From NCBI GenBank assembly GCA_013042765.1, contig JABDPP010000203.1, forward strand, positions 1 to 22,869: a stretch of DNA of 22,869 nt. Reading direction: 5' to 3'. A program made the position numbers and the translations under genes. Each line of letters starts with the position of its first letter. Positions within the stretch are counted from its first letter, which is position 1. Origin of the DNA: Litoreibacter sp. (GTDB taxonomy: Bacteria > Pseudomonadota > Alphaproteobacteria > Rhodobacterales > Rhodobacteraceae). The notes beneath the pieces are model-generated. The model made no database searches, was not told the origin of the DNA, and saw only the letters and a program-made list of their open reading frames with translations. This document shows, piece by piece, positions 7,305-16,114 of this stretch.

Positions 7305-8270
7305 ATGAAAATCGCGGAAACGGTAACCTTTGGCGGCTCTGGACTGGACCGTGCCGCGCACCTTCGGATGGATCCCGCGGCCCTTGAGGCGCAGTTGCAG
7401 GCAGAGAGCACGGGCGTGCTTCCGATGTGGCATGGAAAAGCGTTGATAGGCGGGGAATCTCGAGACCAGCCTGTCTGGCTGGAGGCGGGTCACGAGATTT
7501 TCGAATTTGCCGATGAAGAGGCTATCTTTCTGGGATTGGACGACGGTATCGCCCGGTTTGCCCGGGATGTGTCCCGGTGGGAGCCGGAAGAAGCAGTTGA
7601 GACGCTCGGCGCATTTCTTGACCCCTCTGAGCAGTATTTTCCGGGCATGCCATCCGATCAGCGGTTCTCCGAGTTGCGTGCCATCATGACTCGGTTGAGC
7701 CCACGCGGGGCGGAGCTGGTGGCGACAGCCAAAGCGGTCATGGGGTGGCATGCAACGCACGGGTTTTGTGCGCGATGCGGTAGCTCCAGCGAGATCGCCA
7801 TGGGTGGATGGCAACGAAACTGCCCTGCCTGCGGCGGTCACCACTTCCCGCGCACTGACCCCGTGGTAATCATGTTGATCACACGGGGTAACAGTGTCTT
7901 GATGGGGCGTTCCCCCGGCTGGCCCGAGGGTATGTATTCGCTTCTGGCCGGATTCATCGAGCCCGGCGAAACGATCGAGGCCGCCGTGCGCCGCGAAACA
8001 TTCGAAGAAGCCGGCATAGAGGTTGGTGAGGTGCGCTATCTGGCCAGCCAACCCTGGCCGTTTCCGGCCTCGCTCATGATGGGCTGCCACGGGATTGCGC
8101 AAACCAGCGAGATCAGGATCGACCCCGAAGAAATCGAGGATGCGATTTGGGTCACGCGCGAAGAGATGCTCGAAACCTTCGCGGGCAATAATCCTAACAT
8201 CAAACCAGCGCGCGAAGGAGCGATTGCACATTTTATCCTGCGCAACTGGCTTGCGAACCGCTTGGATTGA
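7305..8270 (+). CDS. nudC: NAD(+)/NADH diphosphatase, NudC family (Nudix)
   Basis: This 321-residue protein has the complete NudC architecture. An N-terminal domain (1-145) is followed by a four-cysteine zinc ribbon (Cys155, 158, 173, 176). The Nudix box at 216-238 (G-F-I-E-P-G-E ... R-E-T-F-E-E-A-G-I) comes next, then the diagnostic motif SQPWPFP at 248-254, which separates NADH pyrophosphatases from other Nudix enzymes. These enzymes hydrolyse NADH to NMNH and AMP, and some remove NAD caps from RNA. ATG 7305 is chosen; the frame stays open to 7221, but that part overlaps the divergent ffs promoter and lies outside the conserved domain. GGGGGC precedes the chosen ATG. It is followed by the SRPBCC gene 29 bases downstream, likely in one operon. 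Confidence 0.94.
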   Translation: MKIAETVTFGGSGLDRAAHLRMDPAALEAQLQAESTGVLPMWHGKALIGGESRDQPVWLEAGHEIFEFADEEAIFLGLDDGIARFARDVSRWEPEEAVETLGAFLDPSEQYFPGMPSDQRFSELRAIMTRLSPRGAELVATAKAVMGWHATHGFCARCGSSSEIAMGGWQRNCPACGGHHFPRTDPVVIMLITRGNSVLMGRSPGWPEGMYSLLAGFIEPGETIEAAVRRETFEEAGIEVGEVRYLASQPWPFPASLMMGCHGIAQTSEIRIDPEEIEDAIWVTREEMLETFAGNNPNIKPAREGAIAHFILRNWLANRLD

Positions 8271-8299
8271 GGAGAACATATCGTAGGGGCTGAACCGGA

Positions 8300-8773
8300 A
8301 TGAAGTTTACGACCAGAGAAGATCTAGAGGCGCCGATCGAGCGTGTGTTCGGAATGCTCTCGGATTTCGAGGCATTTGAACGTGCGGCGCTGCGTCGGGG
8401 GGCAGAGGTAACGCGCGCTTTCGAGGGCGAGAAACTCGAGATTGGCTGTACCTGGAATGCTCGGGCGACGATTCGCGGCAAACCACGCGTGCTCAAGGTC
8501 GAGCTGTCGCAGTATGATCCTCCAACAACCATGAAATTCAGTATCGATTCAGACGGTTTCGAGGCCGAGTTCCTCGTCGATCTCGTTGCGCTTTCCCGCA
8601 ACCGGACGCGTTTGCAGGTGGAGCTTGATATTCGACCGAGAAGTCTGCCCGCACGTCTTCTGATGCAGTCGGCTAAGCTCGCGCGAAACTCCCTGAACCG
8701 ACGTTACAAGACTCGTGTCCGTGGGTTCGCTCAGGATCTAGAGCAACGCTACAAGCGCGCTGAACACGCCTGA
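8300..8773 (+). CDS. SRPBCC (START/polyketide-cyclase-like) family protein
   Basis: This 157-residue protein has the SRPBCC pattern. It opens with a strand ('MKFTTREDLEAPIERVFGML') into a short helix ('SDFEAFERAALRRG'), followed by alternating strands ('EIGCTWNARATIRGKPRVLKVELSQY' region, then 'TMKFSIDSDGFEAEFLVDL'). It finishes with a long basic C-terminal helix ('AKLARNSLNRRYKTRVRGF'). The fold forms a hydrophobic ligand cavity; no catalytic residue or substrate can be assigned. There is no signal peptide, so it is probably cytosolic. It lies 29 bases after nudC on the same strand and converges on pheA with only six bases between the two stop codons. Confidence 0.75.
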   Translation: MKFTTREDLEAPIERVFGMLSDFEAFERAALRRGAEVTRAFEGEKLEIGCTWNARATIRGKPRVLKVELSQYDPPTTMKFSIDSDGFEAEFLVDLVALSRNRTRLQVELDIRPRSLPARLLMQSAKLARNSLNRRYKTRVRGFAQDLEQRYKRAEHA

Positions 8774-8779
8774 GCGAGC

Positions 8780-9610
8780 TCAGTCGCGGGTGCCCGAGGC
8801 CGGATAAACGCCGAGAATCGACATGCTCGACGTGAAGTAATCAAGTTCTTCGAGCGCCAGTTTCACATTCGGGTCGTCCGGATGCCCTTCGATATCGGCG
8901 TAAAACTGCGTGGCGGTAAAGGCGCCGCCAACCATGTAGCTTTCCAGCTTGGTCATGTTCACGCCGTTGGTCGCGAATCCGCCCATGGCCTTGTAAAGCG
9001 CAGCGGGAATATTGCGCACGCGGAACACGAACGTCGTCATCATCAAGTCGCCGCGTCGCGTCATGTCGAGCTCAGGAGACATGATCAGGAATCGCGTCGT
9101 GTTATGGTCCTCGTCCTCGATATTGCGCGCCAGCACATCCAGCCCGTAGACCTCCGCTGCCAGTTCCGAGGCCAGCGCGGCCTGGCTTGGATCGCCGTGT
9201 TCGGCGACCTCTCGCGCGGCGCGTGCGTTGTCTGGGCTCACCCGTCCAATGATGTTGTTTTCACGCAGGAAAGTCGCGCATTGCGGCAGCAAGACAAGAT
9301 GGCTGTAGGCTTCTTTTACGTCCGTCAGCGTTGCTCCGGGCACAGCCAACAGATTGATCCGGACCCGGACAAAAGCTTCGTCGATGATGTGCAGCCCGCT
9401 TTCCGGCAACAATCGGTGAATATCGGCCACGCGACCATAGGTGGTGTTTTCAACCGGCAGCATCGCGAGTTCGGCCTCGCCTGAACGCACGGCTTCGATG
9501 ACATCTTCGAAGGTACGGCAGGGCAGGACCTCCATATCGGAGCAGGTCTCACGGCAGGCCTGATGAGAGTAGGCCCCGGGTTCTCCCTGGAAGGCAATTT
9601 TCCGTGTCAT
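8780..9610 (-). CDS. pheA: Prephenate dehydratase with C-terminal ACT domain
   Basis: The enzyme converts prephenate to phenylpyruvate in phenylalanine synthesis. The 276 residues match a monofunctional prephenate dehydratase, with no chorismate mutase domain. The N-terminal 'IAFQGEPGAYSHQA' (5-18), 'LPVENTTYGRV' (51-61) and the catalytic TTRF motif at 171-174 are all present. The ACT regulatory domain spans about 192-270. Its usual ESRP phenylalanine-binding motif reads E-S-Y-M (223-226), and the GALV motif region reads A-A-L-Y (203-206), so feedback control may differ from E. coli. The start ATG 9610 has GCGGAAAAA upstream. It is divergent from cycM across a 105-base region, and convergent with the SRPBCC gene. 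Confidence 0.95.
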   Translation of the reverse strand: MTRKIAFQGEPGAYSHQACRETCSDMEVLPCRTFEDVIEAVRSGEAELAMLPVENTTYGRVADIHRLLPESGLHIIDEAFVRVRINLLAVPGATLTDVKEAYSHLVLLPQCATFLRENNIIGRVSPDNARAAREVAEHGDPSQAALASELAAEVYGLDVLARNIEDEDHNTTRFLIMSPELDMTRRGDLMMTTFVFRVRNIPAALYKAMGGFATNGVNMTKLESYMVGGAFTATQFYADIEGHPDDPNVKLALEELDYFTSSMSILGVYPASGTRD

Positions 9611-9654
9611 TCGATTTTTCCGCTAGAAGGGCGTTTGGTCGCGGTTTCTACACC

Positions 9655-9684
9655 TTGAAACTGGATAGGGGAAGGCGATAGATA
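9655..9684 (+). promoter_or_regulatory. Candidate promoter of cycM
   Basis: TTGAAA (9655-9660) and TAGATA (9679-9684) are 18 bases apart, about 32 bases ahead of the cycM start and upstream of its ribosome binding site AAGAGGT. The -35 matches the consensus in five of six positions and the -10 in only three. A 7-bp inverted pair, CGTTTGG (9632-9638) and CCAAACG (9688-9694), brackets the region and may be chance. Confidence 0.35.
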
Positions 9685-9715
9685 CGTCCAAACGGCAAAG
9701 AGGTAAGCCCATATC

Positions 9716-10243
9716 ATGTTCGACACGATGACCTTTACAAAAATCCTAGGTGCGCTCTGCGGATCGCTTCTTATTTTCCTGCTCGGAAACTGGGCCTCCG
9801 AACTTATCTACCATGGTGGTGAGGGCGGTCACGGTAAGGGTGAGCACAAGCAAGCCTACGTAATCGAAGTTGAAGGCGCCTCGGAAACCGAAGAGGTTGC
9901 CGAGGAGGAAGTAGACTTCATGGCCATTCTGGCTTCCGCAGATGCCGGCAAAGGCGAGAAAGTGTTCTCCAAGTGCAAGGCCTGCCACAAGCTTGAAGAC
10001 GGCGCGAATGCAACCGGCCCGCATCTGTATGGGATCGTTGGACGGACAATCAGCGCCGTGGACGGCTTCGGCTATTCTGGCGCGCTTGTCACGCAGGCAG
10101 ACGCTTGGTCGCCTGAGGCTCTGAACGGCTTCCTCGAGAATCCGAAGGGCTGGGCACCGGGCACAAAGATGAGCTTCGCGGGCCTCAGGAAGATCAGCGA
10201 CCGGGCCAATCTGATCGCCTATCTCCAGACGATCGGCGGCTAA
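9716..10243 (+). CDS. cycM: Membrane-anchored class I cytochrome c (CycM / c552 / cy type)
   Basis: This 175-residue cytochrome c carries electrons between the bc1 complex and terminal oxidases (or the photosynthetic reaction centre in phototrophs). Residues 8-28 form an uncleaved N-terminal membrane anchor. A linker of about 50 residues follows, His/Gly-rich first and then strongly acidic ('[14 protein letters not shown]'). The globular class I domain has the heme-attachment motif CKACH at 87-91 and the axial methionine Met152 in 'GTKMSFAGL'. This anchor-acidic linker-heme domain order is that of Paracoccus CycM (c552) and Rhodobacter cytochrome cy. The start has AAGAGGT 11 bases upstream. 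It is monocistronic: divergent from pheA and closed by the terminator at 10264-10298. Confidence 0.92.
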   Translation: MFDTMTFTKILGALCGSLLIFLLGNWASELIYHGGEGGHGKGEHKQAYVIEVEGASETEEVAEEEVDFMAILASADAGKGEKVFSKCKACHKLEDGANATGPHLYGIVGRTISAVDGFGYSGALVTQADAWSPEALNGFLENPKGWAPGTKMSFAGLRKISDRANLIAYLQTIGG

Positions 10244-10263
10244 AAATCGCTATAGAGTTTTGC

Positions 10264-10298
10264 GAAAGACCGTCCTTCGGGGCGGTCTTTCTCGTTTT
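10264..10298 (+). terminator. Rho-independent terminator of cycM with UUCG tetraloop
   Basis: GAAAGACCGTCC (10264-10275) pairs with GGGCGGTCTTTC (10280-10291), giving 12 pairs with one G-U, around a TTCG tetraloop closed by C-G. The loop is the exceptionally stable C(UUCG)G type. It is followed by TCGTTTT. It lies 20 bases after the cycM stop. The remaining 10299-10411 is the yejA leader, with only weak promoter-like hexamers (TTGAAT at 10335-10340). Confidence 0.9.
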
Positions 10299-10411
10299 AC
10301 TGCGCAAATCTGCTCACGATCCCGAAATCTCGGCTTGAATGTTGTGTGAAACCCTTTTCTTCTGCCCTAAGTTCTGGGGAGCACTGGCGAAGAATTGTGG
10401 GAGAAAACTGC

Positions 10412-12316
10412 ATGAGACCGGATCGAACGCCCACCACAAACGTGTTGTTGGCATCGCAAGAAAAACGCTTTTCCAAGTCAATGCACTTGCTGGGCTTTGG
10501 GCTGGGTTTGATTTGCCTTGCGGGTATGGCTTTTGGTCAGGATGTCAATCGGTCCCACGGCTATTCGACCTTCGGGGAACTGAAGTACCCGGCGGATTTC
10601 GAGCATCTGGATTACGTCAACCCCGATGCACCCAAAGGTGGCGAGATCTCGCTTTGGGCGCAGGGTACATTCGACTCCATGAACCCGTATTCCCGCAAGG
10701 GGCGTTCCGGGGCGCTGGCCAGCGTGTTCTACGAGGAGATTCTGACCGGAACCGACGATGAGATCGGTACGGCTTACTGCTTCCTGTGTGAGACACTGGA
10801 ATATCCCGACGACGAATCTTGGGTGGTTTTCAACCTGCGCCCGGAAGTTCGCTTCTCCGATGGTACTGCGATGACCGCGGAGGATGCTGCCTACAGTTTC
10901 GAGTTACTCTTGAAGGAATCGCTCGTCTCTTTCCGGGCCGTTCTGGCGCAGTTCATTGATACGGCGGAAGTTCTGGGTCCGCATGCGATCAAGTACAATT
11001 TCAAGGACACCGCACCGAAACGTGGGCGGATCGAGATGGCTGGCGGTCTTCCTGTCTTTGCGAAGAATTGGTTCGAAGACAATGGCGCGGGCCTTGATGA
11101 ATCCCGTCTTGAGCCTGCTCTGGGTACCGGGCCGTATGTCCTGGACAGCTATGACATCAATCAGCAGATCGTTTATCGCCGTAATCCCGATTATTGGGGG
11201 AGCAAGCTGAACTTCTCGAAGGGCCGGAACAACTTCGACAGGATCCGGGTCGAGTACTTTGGTGATTCTAATTCCGCCTTTGAGGGGTTCAAATCCGGCG
11301 CCTACACCTTCCGGATCGAGAACTCGTCCAAGACATGGGCGACGGGGTATAATTTCCCGGCGCTGGAACGGGGCGACGTGATCAAGGAGGAGTTACCGGA
11401 CGGCACGATCGCAACCGGCCAGAGTTTCGTACTCAACCTGCGGCGCGAAAAGTTCCAGGATCCGCGCGTGCGTGAAGCGATCGGATACATGTTCAACTTC
11501 GAGTGGTCGAATGAGACGCTGTTTTACGGCCTGTATGCGCGGACCACATCTTTCTGGGATAATACCGAGCTTGCCGCTACAGGTGCGCCGGACCCGGACG
11601 AGGCCGCACTTCTGAAGCCACTGGTGGAAGAGGGGCTGCTGCCCGAAACCATCCTGTCGGAAGAAGCCGTTTTGCCGCCAGTGTCTGGCAAACGGCAGCT
11701 GGATCGCAAGAACTTGCGGAAGGCTTCGGCGCTGATGGATGAAGCGGGCTGGCCTGTCGGTGATGACGGACTGCGCCGAAAGGACGGCAGGACCTTCGAT
11801 ATCGAATTCCTTGAGGACAGCCCGGCATTCGACCGTATCGTGAACCCGTTCATCGAGAACCTGCGCCGCCTTGGGCTGAACGCAAAGCTGAACCGGATCG
11901 ATCCCGCGCAGTACACAAACCGGACGCGGGATTTCGATTTCGATATCATCACCGACCAGTTCCCGATGACCTACGAGCCCGGTTCAAACCTGCAGCAGTA
12001 CTATGGCTCCGCGACGGCTGACGAGAGCTTGTTCAACTCCATGGGTCTCAAGAGCCCCGCGGTCGACCGGCTGATTGAAGTGATCTCGGCGGCGGAGTCA
12101 AAGAAGGAGCTGAACACTGCCATACACGCTCTCGACCGAGTGCTGCGCGCGGAACGGTTCTGGGTTCCGCAATGGTTCAAGGATACCCATACCGTCGCCT
12201 ATTTCGACATGTACGAGTATCCGGAGAACCTGCCGCCCTATGATCTGGGGTTCCTCGATTTCTGGTGGATCAATCCGGACAAGGAAGCGGCACTGAAGGC
12301 GAAAGGCGCTCTCTGA
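10412..12316 (+). CDS. yejA: Peptide ABC transporter substrate-binding protein YejA (SBP family 5)
   Basis: This is the periplasmic binding protein of the YejABEF importer, which takes up oligopeptides and, in enterobacteria, microcin C. From ATG 10412 it has 634 residues. There is a basic N-terminus, then a hydrophobic signal segment ('[19 protein letters not shown]', about 24-42) with likely cleavage near residue 42. The mature protein opens with the YejA signature '[23 protein letters not shown]', followed by 'DAPKGGE', then the family 5 extracellular solute-binding fold with the conserved 'ALGTGPYVL' and '[11 protein letters not shown]' segments. GGGAGA about eight bases before ATG 10412 supports the start. 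The frame is open further upstream to 10346 without family similarity. It is first in a four-gene operon, four bases ahead of yejB. Confidence 0.92.
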   Translation: MRPDRTPTTNVLLASQEKRFSKSMHLLGFGLGLICLAGMAFGQDVNRSHGYSTFGELKYPADFEHLDYVNPDAPKGGEISLWAQGTFDSMNPYSRKGRSGALASVFYEEILTGTDDEIGTAYCFLCETLEYPDDESWVVFNLRPEVRFSDGTAMTAEDAAYSFELLLKESLVSFRAVLAQFIDTAEVLGPHAIKYNFKDTAPKRGRIEMAGGLPVFAKNWFEDNGAGLDESRLEPALGTGPYVLDSYDINQQIVYRRNPDYWGSKLNFSKGRNNFDRIRVEYFGDSNSAFEGFKSGAYTFRIENSSKTWATGYNFPALERGDVIKEELPDGTIATGQSFVLNLRREKFQDPRVREAIGYMFNFEWSNETLFYGLYARTTSFWDNTELAATGAPDPDEAALLKPLVEEGLLPETILSEEAVLPPVSGKRQLDRKNLRKASALMDEAGWPVGDDGLRRKDGRTFDIEFLEDSPAFDRIVNPFIENLRRLGLNAKLNRIDPAQYTNRTRDFDFDIITDQFPMTYEPGSNLQQYYGSATADESLFNSMGLKSPAVDRLIEVISAAESKKELNTAIHALDRVLRAERFWVPQWFKDTHTVAYFDMYEYPENLPPYDLGFLDFWWINPDKEAALKAKGAL

Positions 12317-12320
12317 CACC

Positions 12321-13400
12321 ATGGGCGCCTATATCATCAGACGATTGTTGCTGGTCGTTCCGACCCTAATCGGGATCATGATCATCAACTTCTCCCTGAC
12401 CCAGTTCGTGCCGGGCGGGCCAGTCGAGCAGATCCTCGCCCAGCTTGAAGGGCAGGGAGATGTGTTCGAGACGATCTCCGGCTCTGGCAGCGAGACCCTC
12501 GATACAGGTGGCGACGACAGCTACGTAGGCGGGCGGGGCCTGCCGCCTGAATTTATCGCGGAATTGGAGAAGGAGTTCGGTTTCGACAAACCGCCGCTCG
12601 AGCGTTTTCTCAACATGATGTGGAACTATCTGCGCTTTGATTTCGGCGAGAGCTATTTCCGTTCGATTGGTGTGCTCGAATTGGTCTGGGAAAAACTGCC
12701 TGTCTCCATCTCGCTGGGCCTGTGGTCGACGCTGATCGCCTATTTGGTGTCCATCCCGCTGGGCATCCGTAAGGCCATTAAAGACGGATCCGCCTTCGAC
12801 ACCTGGACGTCCGGCGCCATCATCGTGGCCTACGCGATCCCGGGGTTTCTGTTTGCGATCCTGCTTCTGGTGCTCTTTGCAGGCGGCTCCTATTACCAGA
12901 TCTTCCCACTGCGCGGCCTGACCTCGGACAACTGGGACCAGTTGAGTTTCTTTGGCAAGATAACCGACTATTTCTGGCACATCGCGCTGCCGGTTCTGGC
13001 CTCGACGATTTCTGCCTTCGCGACCCTGACGCTGCTGACCAAGAACAGCTTTCTGGATGAAATCAAGAAACAGTATGTCATCACGGCCAAGGCCAAGGGG
13101 TTGGCAGAAAACCGCGTCCTGTACGGACATGTTTTCCGCAACGCGATGCTTATCGTGATTGCCGGGTTCCCGGGGCTCTTCCTTGGGATCTTCCTGTCGG
13201 GCTCCCTGATTATTGAAACAATTTTCTCGCTGGACGGGTTGGGGCGTCTGGCCTTTGAGGCAACGGTGGCCCGCGATTATCCGGTCGTCTTCGGGACGCT
13301 CTACTTCTTTGGCCTGATTGGCCTGATCATCGGGATCCTCTCGGACCTGATGTATGTCTTCGTTGATCCGCGCATCGATTTTGAGAGTCGCGAGACATGA
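12321..13400 (+). CDS. yejB: Peptide/microcin C ABC transporter permease YejB
   Basis: This 359-residue inner-membrane permease of the DppB/OppB class has a first transmembrane helix at about 8-28. A large periplasmic segment (about 30-95) contains '[19 protein letters not shown]', typical of the family. Several more membrane helices and the cytoplasmic coupling (EAA) loop follow; the loop, around '[20 protein letters not shown]', contacts the ATPase. The periplasmic segment includes the Gly/Ser/Asp-rich insert '[14 protein letters not shown]', which I believe is a usual YejB feature, though I could not align it. It starts four bases after the yejA stop and its last four bases overlap the yejE start (ATGA), so translation of the pair is probably coupled. 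Confidence 0.93.
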   Translation: MGAYIIRRLLLVVPTLIGIMIINFSLTQFVPGGPVEQILAQLEGQGDVFETISGSGSETLDTGGDDSYVGGRGLPPEFIAELEKEFGFDKPPLERFLNMMWNYLRFDFGESYFRSIGVLELVWEKLPVSISLGLWSTLIAYLVSIPLGIRKAIKDGSAFDTWTSGAIIVAYAIPGFLFAILLLVLFAGGSYYQIFPLRGLTSDNWDQLSFFGKITDYFWHIALPVLASTISAFATLTLLTKNSFLDEIKKQYVITAKAKGLAENRVLYGHVFRNAMLIVIAGFPGLFLGIFLSGSLIIETIFSLDGLGRLAFEATVARDYPVVFGTLYFFGLIGLIIGILSDLMYVFVDPRIDFESRET

Positions 13401-14503
13401 GGTTATCGCCGCTCAATCAACGCCGCTGGAGAAACTTCCGCCGCAACTCGCGTGCGTTCTGGTCGCTGATCATATTCTCTATCCTGTTCGGTCTGTCGCT
13501 CTTTGCGGAACTGATCGCCAATGACCGGCCGCTTCTGGTGCAGTACCGCGGTGACTATTTCGTGCCGATTGCGAAATTCTATCCCGAGACTGCCTTCGGT
13601 GGCGATTTCAAGACCGAGGCAATTTATCAGGATGTCGAGGTTCAGTGCCTCATCATCTCCGGCGGGCTGGTGGATTGTTTCGACGACCCTGAAGGGATCA
13701 TCGAGGATTCCGAAGACGGGATCGTCGCGGGTGAAGAGATTGAGAAGGGTTGGATCCTCAACCCGCTCATTCCCTACAGCTACAAAACGATCAACGATAT
13801 CGACGGAACCGCGCCCTCTCCGCCCGATGCGGATCACTTGCTGGGCACCGACAATTCGGCCCGCGACGTGCTGGCCCGGGTGATTTACGGCTTCCGCCTG
13901 TCGATCGTATTTACACTCGTGGTTACAATTGCCTCCTCTCTGATCGGAATAATTGCAGGTGCCGTTCAGGGGTTCTTTGGTGGCCGGACCGACCTGATCT
14001 TCCAGCGCATTCTCGAAATCTGGGGTGCGACCCCGAGCCTTTATGTCATCATCATCATGTTCGCGATCCTCGGGCGATCATTCTGGTTGCTGGTCTTTCT
14101 TTCGATCCTGTTCGGCTGGCCAGCGCTGGTGGGCGTTGTGCGTGCTGAATTCCTGCGGGCGCGGAACTTTGAGTATGTCCGCGCCGCCCGTGCGCTGGGC
14201 GTGTCGAACTGGAAGATCATGTTCCGCCACATGTTGCCCAATGCCATGGTGGCCACACTGACGATCCTGCCCTTCATCATCACGGGCACCATCGGGATGC
14301 TCGCCTCGCTGGACTTCCTAGGCTTCGGCCTGCCGTCCTCTGCACCGTCGTTGGGAGAACTGACATTGCAGGCCAAGGAGAACCTCCAGGCACCTTGGCT
14401 GGCCTTTACCGCCTTCACGACCTTTGCGGTGATGCTGTCCCTTTTGGTCTTCATCTTCGAGGGCGTGAGAGACGCCTTTGATCCAAGAAAGACATTCCAA
14501 TGA
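13397..14503 (+). CDS. yejE: Peptide/microcin C ABC transporter permease YejE
   Basis: This second permease subunit has 368 residues. A cytosolic basic N-terminus ('[18 protein letters not shown]') precedes transmembrane helix 1 (about 20-38). A long extracytoplasmic stretch of about 100 residues follows (about 40-140), ending in '[19 protein letters not shown]', the standard entry to the DppC/OppC permease core. The EAA coupling loop is '[20 protein letters not shown]'. It overlaps yejB and yejF by four bases each (ATGA at both junctions), showing tight translational coupling across the operon. The length and the large periplasmic loop distinguish YejE from generic OppC proteins of about 300 residues. 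Confidence 0.93.
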   Translation: MRLSPLNQRRWRNFRRNSRAFWSLIIFSILFGLSLFAELIANDRPLLVQYRGDYFVPIAKFYPETAFGGDFKTEAIYQDVEVQCLIISGGLVDCFDDPEGIIEDSEDGIVAGEEIEKGWILNPLIPYSYKTINDIDGTAPSPPDADHLLGTDNSARDVLARVIYGFRLSIVFTLVVTIASSLIGIIAGAVQGFFGGRTDLIFQRILEIWGATPSLYVIIIMFAILGRSFWLLVFLSILFGWPALVGVVRAEFLRARNFEYVRAARALGVSNWKIMFRHMLPNAMVATLTILPFIITGTIGMLASLDFLGFGLPSSAPSLGELTLQAKENLQAPWLAFTAFTTFAVMLSLLVFIFEGVRDAFDPRKTFQ

Positions 14504-16101
14504 CGGCGCTTCTGGATGTGAAAGATCTGAGTGTCACTTTCCGGCAGGATGGCGCGGAGACACAGGCCGTTCGGAACGTGAGCTTCCATGTCGACAAGGG
14601 TGAGACTGTTGCTCTTGTTGGCGAGTCAGGATCCGGAAAGTCCGTCTCCGCCCTGTCGACCGTTAAGCTGTTGCCGGAATCCGCGACGATCACCGGCCAG
14701 ATCACCTATGACGGGCGTGATCTGTCCAACGCGACAGAACGCGAACTGCGTCAGGTGCGCGGCAATGACGTGAGCTTTATATTTCAGGAGCCTATGACCT
14801 CCCTGAACCCGCTGCACACGCTTGAAAAGCAGATCATCGAAAGCCTCAACCTGCACCAGGGCCTGAGCGGGCAGGAGGCCCGCGACAAGGTAATCGAGCT
14901 TTTGCACAAGGTTGGCATCCGGGATCCGGAAGATCGTCTGACCTCCTACCCGCACCAGCTATCGGGCGGGCAGCGTCAGCGCGTGATGATCGCGATGGCG
15001 CTGGCCAACGGCCCGGAGCTTCTTATCGCGGACGAACCGACCACGGCGCTCGACGTTACCATTCAGGCGCAGATCCTCGAGCTTCTGGCCGAACTCAAAG
15101 TGCAGGAAGACATGGGGCTTTTATTCATCACCCACGATCTGGGCGTTGTGCGAAAAATCGCGGATCGGGTCTGCGTGATGCAGAAGGGAGAGATCGTCGA
15201 AACCGGCCCTACGGCCGAGATTTTCGAGAACCCGCAGCATCCCTACACGAAGATGCTTCTTGAGGCTGAGGCGAAGGGTATTCCGGCGCCGGTTCGGGAC
15301 GACGCGCCCGAGGTGGTCCATACCCGCGATCTTCGGATCTGGTTCCCGATTGAGCGGGGCCTGATGCGCCGAACCGTCGGGCACGTGAAAGCGGTCAACT
15401 CCGCGACGATTTCCGTGCGGGCAGGGGAAACGCTGGGCATCGTCGGCGAAAGCGGCTCCGGCAAGACGACACTGGCCCTCGCGATCATGCGACTGATTTC
15501 CAGCGTCGGCGGTATTTCTTTTGACAGCCGCGATATTCAGGGTCTGTCGTCTCGTCAGCTCCGCCCTCTGCGTGCGGATATGCAGATCGTCTTTCAGGAT
15601 CCCTACGGCTCGCTCTCTCCGCGCATGACAATCGAGGAGATCATTGCGGAAGGCCTTGGTGTCCATGGCACCGAGCCGGGACGCGACCGGCGCGACATGG
15701 TCTCAGAAATCATGGAGGAGGTCGGCCTGGATCCTGCCTTGATGCATCGCTATCCCCACGAGTTTTCTGGCGGGCAGCGGCAACGGATTGCGATCGCAAG
15801 GGCCATGATCCTCAGACCGAAACTCGTCGTGCTTGATGAGCCGACAAGTGCGTTGGACATGACGGTGCAGGTTCAGATCGTGGAACTGCTGCGCGATCTC
15901 CAGCAGAAATACGGATTGGCGTATTTGTTCATCAGCCATGACCTGAAAGTTGTTCGGGCGATCTCGCACAAGGTGATCGTGATGAAGCAGGGCGATGTGG
16001 TTGAGGCCGGTGACAGCGAAAAGGTCTTTACCGCCCCCGAAACGGATTACACGAAGACTCTGTTGGCGGCGGCCCTGGACTTGCGCACGGACGCTGCCTA
16101 G
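14500..16101 (+). CDS. yejF: Peptide/microcin C ABC transporter ATP-binding protein YejF (two ATPase domains)
   Basis: This 533-residue protein carries two fused nucleotide-binding domains, so one polypeptide powers the importer. Domain 1 has Walker A GESGSGKS (41-48), signature LSGGQ (154-158) and Walker B ending ADEPTTALD (177-185). Domain 2 has Walker A GESGSGKT starting at residue 316, signature FSGGQ at about 422-426, and Walker B ending LDEPTSALD. Each domain is followed by the oligopeptide-transporter C-terminal extension ('HPYTKMLLEAEAKGIPAP' in domain 1). All catalytic residues look intact. It is the last gene of yejABEF; its stop is 13 bases from the stop of the converging D,D-carboxypeptidase, with no clear T-tailed terminator between. 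Confidence 0.95.
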   Translation: MTALLDVKDLSVTFRQDGAETQAVRNVSFHVDKGETVALVGESGSGKSVSALSTVKLLPESATITGQITYDGRDLSNATERELRQVRGNDVSFIFQEPMTSLNPLHTLEKQIIESLNLHQGLSGQEARDKVIELLHKVGIRDPEDRLTSYPHQLSGGQRQRVMIAMALANGPELLIADEPTTALDVTIQAQILELLAELKVQEDMGLLFITHDLGVVRKIADRVCVMQKGEIVETGPTAEIFENPQHPYTKMLLEAEAKGIPAPVRDDAPEVVHTRDLRIWFPIERGLMRRTVGHVKAVNSATISVRAGETLGIVGESGSGKTTLALAIMRLISSVGGISFDSRDIQGLSSRQLRPLRADMQIVFQDPYGSLSPRMTIEEIIAEGLGVHGTEPGRDRRDMVSEIMEEVGLDPALMHRYPHEFSGGQRQRIAIARAMILRPKLVVLDEPTSALDMTVQVQIVELLRDLQQKYGLAYLFISHDLKVVRAISHKVIVMKQGDVVEAGDSEKVFTAPETDYTKTLLAAALDLRTDAA

Positions 16102-16114
16102 CAGCCGTTAGCCG

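Noticed and set aside
6645..8279. Minus-strand open frame of 544 codons
   Set aside because: It runs antisense through nudC, across the SRP RNA and into dnaX in another frame. The translation is rich in Arg/His/Pro/Cys with no domain pattern, as expected from an antisense frame in GC-rich DNA.
12366..13130. Minus-strand open frame of 254 codons
   Set aside because: Antisense to yejB; Gln/Arg/Asp-rich translation mirrors codons of membrane helices.
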